From the NCBI GenBank assembly GCA_041477875.1, contig JBGOVA010000181.1, positions 1 through 9,031 on the forward strand: a stretch of DNA of 9,031 bases. Reading direction: 5' to 3'. The stretch's first letter is position 1, and each line of letters opens with the position of its first letter. The translations under genes and the position numbers were made by a program. The stretch comes from SZUA-430 sp041477875. GTDB lineage: Bacteria > Pseudomonadota > Alphaproteobacteria > Micropepsales > Micropepsaceae. The notes beneath the pieces are model-generated. The model saw only the letters and a program-made list of their open reading frames with translations. It was not told the origin of the DNA and did no database searches. Of the stretch, positions 6,373 to 9,031 are shown piece by piece.

Positions 6373-6792
6373 TTAGCTTGCTGCCGCGCGGGCGTCGGTG
6401 CGGATGCGTTCGACCATCGAGAAGAGGCCGTTGGAGCGTTGCTGGCTCAGGTGCGTGTCGAGGCCCAGGCCGCCCAGAACCTTCTTTGCGTCGATCTCGA
6501 GAATCTCTTGCGGGGTTTTGCCGGAGTAGAGCTGCAGCAGGATAGCGATCAGTCCACGGACGATCATGGCATCGCTGTCGCCGATGAAGGTGAGCGCCTC
6601 GCGGCCGTCGGGTTTCTTCTCACGGGTCGAGATCAGCCATACTTGGCTGGCGCAGCCGCGCACCTTCACGTCGTTCGTCCGCAGCGCCTCGGGGATGGGC
6701 GGCATCTTGCGGCCGAGGTCGATGATGTAGCGATAGCGCTCGTCCCAATCGTCGATCACGCCGAAATCGTCGATGATCTGTTCGATGGTCAA
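6373..6792 (-). CDS. sufE: SufE family Fe-S cluster assembly sulfur acceptor
   Basis: A 139-residue cytosolic protein of normal SufE length. It has the family pattern: an N-terminal helix (TIEQIIDDFGVIDDWDERYR), then YIIDLGRKMPPIPEALR, then the active-site loop VRGCASQVWL with the sulfur-accepting Cys at residue 47. It then continues with FIGDSDAMIVRGLIAILLQL and ends with LGLDTHLSQQRSNGL. SufE takes persulfide sulfur from the cysteine desulfurase SufS, stimulates it, and passes the sulfur to the SufBCD scaffold. The rest of the suf locus is not in this window. The start is TTG, and GAGGGA at 6800-6805, 7 bases upstream, supports it. It lies 32 bases behind the MaoC-type gene on the same strand and is probably the last gene of that transcript. 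Confidence 0.94.
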   Translation of the reverse strand: MTIEQIIDDFGVIDDWDERYRYIIDLGRKMPPIPEALRTNDVKVRGCASQVWLISTREKKPDGREALTFIGDSDAMIVRGLIAILLQLYSGKTPQEILEIDAKKVLGGLGLDTHLSQQRSNGLFSMVERIRTDARAAAS

Positions 6793-6799
6793 GGCTTGG

Positions 6800-6805
6800 T
6801 CCCTC
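6800..6805 (-). promoter_or_regulatory. Ribosome binding site supporting the SufE TTG start
   Basis: On the minus strand GAGGGA is followed by 7 bases and then TTG at 6792-6790. The spacing is ideal, and translation from there gives the usual SufE N-terminus, which fixes a non-ATG start. Confidence 0.65.
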
Positions 6806-6824
6806 GCCGACGGTCTCTCGGTCT

Positions 6825-7301
6825 TTATTGCTTCAAACGCAAGAGATAGACGTGGCGGCCGTCGAGGACGAGGGCGCCCTTCTGATTGTGAACGGTGGCG
6901 TGCATCGTCACGACGCCCGTGGTGCGCTGCGGCTTCAATTCGGTGACCGTAAGGGCGGGGTAGAGGGTGTCGCCGGCGTGGACGGCTTTCAGGAATTTGG
7001 CTTGCACTTCGACGAAACCGATCAGGGCTGCGCCGATCGCGTGGGGAAATAACCCGGCGCCGGCTGCGGTGAAGCTGAGGACTTGCAGGCCGTGGGCGAG
7101 CGGGCCCTCATGGCCTTGGGCACGGCAATATTCGACGTCGTAGTGGATGGGGTGGTTATCGCACGACACCGTCTGGAAGGCGGCGAAGTTTGCTTCCGTG
7201 ATCGTGCGCGAGGGGAGGGCGAATTTTTCTCCCACCATCAGATCTTCGAAGCCGCGTTGCGGCACGACCCGGTGCGCGGCCGGGTCGAAGCGGTCGCTCA
7301 C
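6825..7301 (-). CDS. MaoC-like hotdog-fold dehydratase
   Basis: A 158-residue single-hotdog protein of the MaoC/R-hydratase type. After GFEDLMVGEKF and ITEANFAAFQTV comes the active-site segment SCDNHPIHYD (residues 46-55), then GPLAHGLQVLSF. The catalytic Asp and His of R-specific enoyl-CoA hydratases are spaced five apart and match D48 and H53. The Gly normally before the Asp is Cys47. Later segments VEVQAKFLKAVHAGDTL and GRHVYLLRLKQ fit the rest of the fold. The likely reaction is reversible hydration of an enoyl-CoA or a related acyl-CoA thioester in the cytosol; the substrate is unknown. The start is GTG at 7301, sharing four bases (GTGA) with the end of the GNAT gene. GGAG, 8 bases upstream inside that gene, can serve as ribosome binding site, and translational coupling is likely. 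Confidence 0.88.
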   Translation of the reverse strand: MSDRFDPAAHRVVPQRGFEDLMVGEKFALPSRTITEANFAAFQTVSCDNHPIHYDVEYCRAQGHEGPLAHGLQVLSFTAAGAGLFPHAIGAALIGFVEVQAKFLKAVHAGDTLYPALTVTELKPQRTTGVVTMHATVHNQKGALVLDGRHVYLLRLKQ

Positions 7302-7822
7302 CGCTCCATCTCCATCAGTTTCTTCACGCCTTGCGCGTCGAGGCGATAGTGCAGGAGATCGTCTTGATGCTCGAAGCCCATCCGGTCGAACGAGGTGCGC
7401 GACGGGTTGGCGTGGACCATGTTCAGCTGCAGGCCGGCGCAGCCGCGGTCGCGCGCGATGTGGGCGACCTCGAGCACCAGGCGGAAGCCGACGCCGGTGC
7501 CGCGCACGGCTTCGTCGACGAAGAGATCGGTGATCTGGAGCGAGGTCGCGGCCTCCCAGCTCGCGTAATGGCTTTGGAACATGGCGAGGCCGACGGGGCG
7601 GGCGTTGTACTCGGCGATCAGCGCTTCGAACTTGCGCTCAGGGCCGAAGCCGTCGCGTCGCAGGCTTTCCGTCTTCGCGGTCACGCGCTCGGCCACGCCC
7701 TGATAGGCGGCGAGCGCCTTGATCATGCGCAGGATCGCTTCGCAGTCTTCGGCTTTGGCGGGGCGGACGGTGATGGGCTGTGACGAAGCAGGCGGTACGA
7801 CGCTCGCGGCTTTTGCCGACAT
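7298..7822 (-). CDS. GNAT family N-acetyltransferase
   Basis: A 174-residue cytosolic acetyltransferase when started at ATG 7822 (MSAKAAS). GGAG at 7832-7835, 9 bases upstream, supports this start; a TTG at 7846 would add eight residues. The GNAT fold is visible: strand 1 ITVRPAKAEDCEAILRMI, a central FEALIAEYNARPVGLAMF, then LQITDLFVDEAVRGTGVGFR with the acetyl-CoA pyrophosphate-binding R-G-T-G-V-G loop. The end carries LQLNMVHANPSRTSFDRMGF, in which the Asn and the FDRMGF turn are typical of motif B. The substrate is unknown. The layout resembles diamine or small-molecule acetyltransferases of the YVAEH-like group only loosely, so I give no gene name. It is the first of a tight trio with the MaoC-type and SufE genes. 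Confidence 0.9.
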   Translation of the reverse strand: MSAKAASVVPPASSQPITVRPAKAEDCEAILRMIKALAAYQGVAERVTAKTESLRRDGFGPERKFEALIAEYNARPVGLAMFQSHYASWEAATSLQITDLFVDEAVRGTGVGFRLVLEVAHIARDRGCAGLQLNMVHANPSRTSFDRMGFEHQDDLLHYRLDAQGVKKLMEMER

Positions 7823-7878
7823 GTTTGGTAGCTCCAGGGCGCCCAAAATTTAGTCAGTTGGGGCGGCGGAGAATAGGT

Positions 7879-7893
7879 AGGCGCTCCCCGCCT
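7879..7893 (-). terminator. Weak hairpin just after the DUF5330-like gene
   Basis: AGGCG at 7879-7883 and CGCCT at 7889-7893 form a 5-bp GC-rich stem with a 5-base loop, directly after the stop at 7895. No T-tract follows on the minus strand. It may attenuate read-through into the GNAT-MaoC-SufE cluster, 57 bases further on. Confidence 0.3.
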
Positions 7894-7894
7894 G

Positions 7895-8248
7895 TCACTC
7901 AACGCGCGCTTGAATTTTCTTCGGTGCGCGGGGTTCGTTGTGGGCAAGCTGGCGGGGCTTGTCGGCCGCCTTTTGCCACTGGTTTTGGGCTTCGGTCGCA
8001 AGGCTCGTGGCCGTCTTCAGCGTCGTGTCCATAAAGTCTTGGCCGGCCTTGCACAACTGGGGGTTGGTTTCGCAGGTCTGCAAGGCCCTGGCCCCGAAGG
8101 ACCAGGCCGCGTAGGCCGCGTTGTGGAGCTCGCGCCCCACATCGACATCGCGAAAATCCGCCGTGTCGTCGCCGCCCAGCCGGTTCTGCGGCGGGATGAT
8201 GACCATGGCCAAGGCAAGCCAGAACACGGTTCTGAGGATGAAGCCCAT
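7895..8248 (-). CDS. DUF5330-like small membrane-anchored protein
   Basis: A 117-residue protein. The N-terminus MGFILRTVFWLALAMVIIPP is a short hydrophobic anchor or signal. The middle (ELHNAAYAAWSFGARALQTC, then ETNPQLCKAGQDFMDTTLK) has the C-x6-C pattern (C59, C66) and the PxxC-x-AG segment seen in alphaproteobacterial DUF5330 proteins. The cysteines would lie outside the cytoplasm and could form a disulfide. The tail is polar and basic. Function is unknown. The family assignment is from memory of the pattern and is moderate. The start is good: GGGAG at 8255-8259 with 6-base spacing to the ATG. It is on the same strand as the GNAT gene, 72 bases upstream of it, and may share a transcript. 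Confidence 0.75.
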   Translation of the reverse strand: MGFILRTVFWLALAMVIIPPQNRLGGDDTADFRDVDVGRELHNAAYAAWSFGARALQTCETNPQLCKAGQDFMDTTLKTATSLATEAQNQWQKAADKPRQLAHNEPRAPKKIQARVE

Positions 8249-8332
8249 ATGGGTCTCCCGAAGACGGGCGGAGTGTGACCTCCGGTCGTTCCAAAGTGCT
8301 CAAAAACAAAGGCAAAATTGGAGATAACGTGG

Positions 8333-8369
8333 GTCTATTCGTCGTGAACTTGAGTTAGTCACAATAGAC
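8333..8369. repeat. Inverted repeat GTCTATT/AATAGAC
   Basis: A perfect 7-base inverted repeat (8333-8339 and 8363-8369) with a 23-base spacer. The spacer and flank carry GTCGTGA twice (8341-8347, 8374-8380) and GTTAGTC twice (8354-8360, 8370-8376). It lies upstream of the DUF5330-like gene, so it could be a regulatory site for it or part of a structured RNA. Confidence 0.4.
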
Positions 8370-8385
8370 GTTAGTCGTGAGCGCG

Positions 8386-8446
8386 CTTGGTTTAATCAAG
8401 AGAGAGCGGAATTAGCCGAAGTCTTTCGGTTAATTCGCTTCGAATT
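8386..8446. ncRNA. Candidate structured RNA or attenuator-like hairpin set
   Basis: CTTGG/TCAAG forms a small hairpin at 8386-8400. A longer one follows at 8406-8438: AATTAGCCGAA pairs with TTCGGTTAATT (11 pairs including one G-U) around a GTCT loop, and GCG/CGC extends it past one bulged G. The right arm's AATTCG (8432-8437) can instead pair with CGAATT (8441-8446) across CTT, so two exclusive folds compete. No clear promoter or T-tract is seen, so transcription is unproven. Protein-binding palindromes or a small mobile remnant are alternatives. Confidence 0.3.
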
Positions 8447-8625
8447 GTACATATTGGTGCCCTGGACTTGGATTTCACGTGAAGTAGGTTTGGAGCCTGC
8501 GTTCTTTAATCACTTATAGGCGGCGATTTGCCGGGGCACGTGGTGAGCGGCGGTCCGCGACGGCGCGTTCCTTAGGTACGCGCGGGCGGGGATAGGCGGC
8601 TTGGGGCAGTGAACGCCATCCTCCA

Positions 8626-8686
8626 CCCCTCGCCCTTTCATCTTCTGGAAGGGAGAGGGAGGGGCCGGCTTCTGGAAGGGAGAGGG
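8626..8686. repeat. Dispersed intergenic repeat, copy B with partial tandem duplication
   Basis: 8626-8659 matches copy A at 3663-3696 with few differences (CCCCTCGCCCTTTC, then ATCTTCTGGAA, then GGGAGAGGG). Its last 18 bases (8642-8659) are repeated exactly at 8669-8686, so the right half is duplicated in tandem. Confidence 0.8.
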
Positions 8687-8761
8687 GCCCGGGGGTGCGG
8701 CCGTTCTCGCGTGGGTCCTCGATTTCTGAGCGGTGCGTAGAGGCCATCCCTCACCCCCCAT

Positions 8762-8795
8762 CCCCTCTTGCCTTCCAGAAGATGATAGGGCGAGG
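8762..8795. repeat. Dispersed intergenic repeat, copy C, inverted relative to copy B
   Basis: Read on the minus strand this is CCTCGCCCTATCATC, then TTCTGGAAGG, matching copy B at 24 of 25 consecutive positions. Copies B and C therefore face each other across about 100 bases and could pair into a long stem in RNA or single-stranded DNA, as paired REP elements do. Confidence 0.8.
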
Positions 8796-8798
8796 CGT

Positions 8799-8817
8799 AA
8801 AAAGGGGCGCTTCGCCC
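8799..8817 (-). terminator. Terminator-like hairpin on the minus strand
   Basis: On the minus strand GGGCG, loop AAG, then CGCCC, is followed by one C and five T. The stem is short (5 bp) but all GC. It would stop transcripts entering from the right, antisense to the plus-strand ORF that starts near 8894. No gene that would need it is visible. Confidence 0.35.
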
Positions 8818-8841
8818 GCGCCAAACTGCGGATTTAGATTT

Positions 8842-8873
8842 CGTTAACCTTTGCCGACCAGCCTGGCGTTAAC
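8842..8873. promoter_or_regulatory. Two CGTTAAC sites, possible CtrA half-sites
   Basis: CGTTAAC occurs at 8842-8848 and 8867-8873, 25 bases apart, directly upstream of the last plus-strand ORF. TTAAC half-sites are recognised by CtrA in many Alphaproteobacteria, but the full site has two TTAA halves about 7 bases apart, and this does not. The assignment is speculative. Confidence 0.3.
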
Positions 8874-8893
8874 GAATGGGAAACGAGTCGGAT

Positions 8894-9031
8894 ATGGCAC
8901 TGGGTAACGCGTTCAGTTTGCGGCGGAATTTGGGGAATTTCCTGCTGGATGCCTTCGACGGCGTCCTGGGGGCCGAACCCTCGGGGGAGGTCGAGCGGCG
9001 GGATGCGTTCGTCTCCGCCAACGTCATGGCC
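8894..9031 (+). CDS. Partial ORF of unknown function, runs off right edge
   Basis: The first 46 codons of a plus-strand frame, open to the edge: MALGNAFSLRRNLGNFLLDA, then FDGVLGAEPSGEVERRDA, then FVSANVMA. I do not recognise it. It has a basic start followed by an amphipathic FLLDAFDGVLG stretch. An in-frame ATG at 8876 would add MGNESD; neither start has a strong ribosome binding site. Third codon positions are mostly G or C, as in the neighbours. The opposite strand is also open here (9031 to a TAA at 8869), but its Ser/Arg/Pro-rich product looks like a shadow. Paired GTTAAC sites lie upstream. Confidence 0.45.
   Translation, partial: MALGNAFSLRRNLGNFLLDAFDGVLGAEPSGEVERRDAFVSANVMA

Larger units (their letters stand above)
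8249..8875. other. Non-coding region with structured AT-rich island and dispersed repeats
   Basis: I see no convincing gene in these 627 bases. The frames open here on the minus strand (8510-8824) are Pro/Arg-rich and run through the repeats. From left to right it holds the promoter and ribosome binding site of the DUF5330-like gene (8249-8330), a clearly AT-richer island with several hairpins (about 8330-8520), a GC-rich stretch with no obvious structure (8520-8625), inverted copies of a dispersed repeat (8626-8795), a minus-strand terminator-like hairpin (8799-8817) and two GTTAAC sites ahead of the next gene. Confidence 0.6.

Noticed and set aside
8510..8824. Minus-strand frames of 77 and 104 codons
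   Set aside because: They run through the dispersed repeats B and C, are Pro/Arg/Ser-rich and have no supporting ribosome binding site or homology pattern.
8869..9031. Minus-strand open frame ending at 8869, which would suit the terminator-like hairpin at 8799-8817
   Set aside because: The product is a Ser/Arg/Pro-rich low-complexity string, whereas the plus strand gives a more protein-like start. The short length leaves some doubt.

Overview
The window reads as chromosomal DNA of a GC-rich alphaproteobacterium. The lineage call rests on gene content: a MucR/Ros-family regulator, a DUF5330-like small membrane protein, an alphaproteobacterial-type AarF/ABC1 kinase with a KVAQ motif, and an NhaD-like antiporter. 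The genus cannot be fixed from the sequence alone. There is no rRNA, no convincing tRNA, no transposase and no CRISPR array.

Layout, left to right. Positions 1-134 (minus) hold the N-terminus of an M24/creatinase-type peptidase that runs off the left edge. Divergent from it is an AarF/UbiB-type kinase-like gene (193-1542, plus). It converges on, and overlaps by 8 bases, an NhaD-type Na+/H+ antiporter (1535-2971, minus). A 270-base divergent regulatory region (2972-3241) separates the antiporter from a MucR-family regulator (3242-3658, plus). A short repeat-filled gap of about 40 bases follows, then a convergent GIY-YIG-like protein (3701-4183, minus). A 305-base region rich in inverted repeats (4184-4488) precedes a large alanine-rich, cysteine-containing, membrane-anchored protein of unknown function (4489-6294, plus). 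After it comes a minus-strand cluster, transcribed right to left: DUF5330-like protein (8248-7895), GNAT acetyltransferase (7822-7298), MaoC-type hydratase (7301-6825, 4-base overlap with the GNAT gene) and SufE (6792-6373). The last three are packed tightly enough to be one operon.

Positions 8249-8875 are non-coding as far as I can see. The region splits into an AT-richer stretch with several nested and mutually exclusive hairpins (about 8330-8450) and a GC-rich stretch with two inverted copies of a dispersed repeat also present at 3663-3696. A partial plus-strand ORF of unknown function starts at about 8894 and runs off the right edge.

Most genes are ordinary housekeeping or accessory functions that do not form one pathway. 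The points worth a second look are the unknown cysteine-block protein, the GIY-YIG-like protein lacking the expected catalytic tyrosine, the MucR protein with a degraded zinc site, the dispersed inverted repeat family, and the structured AT-rich island at 8330-8450. I did not find clear evidence of a complete new defence or mobile system.
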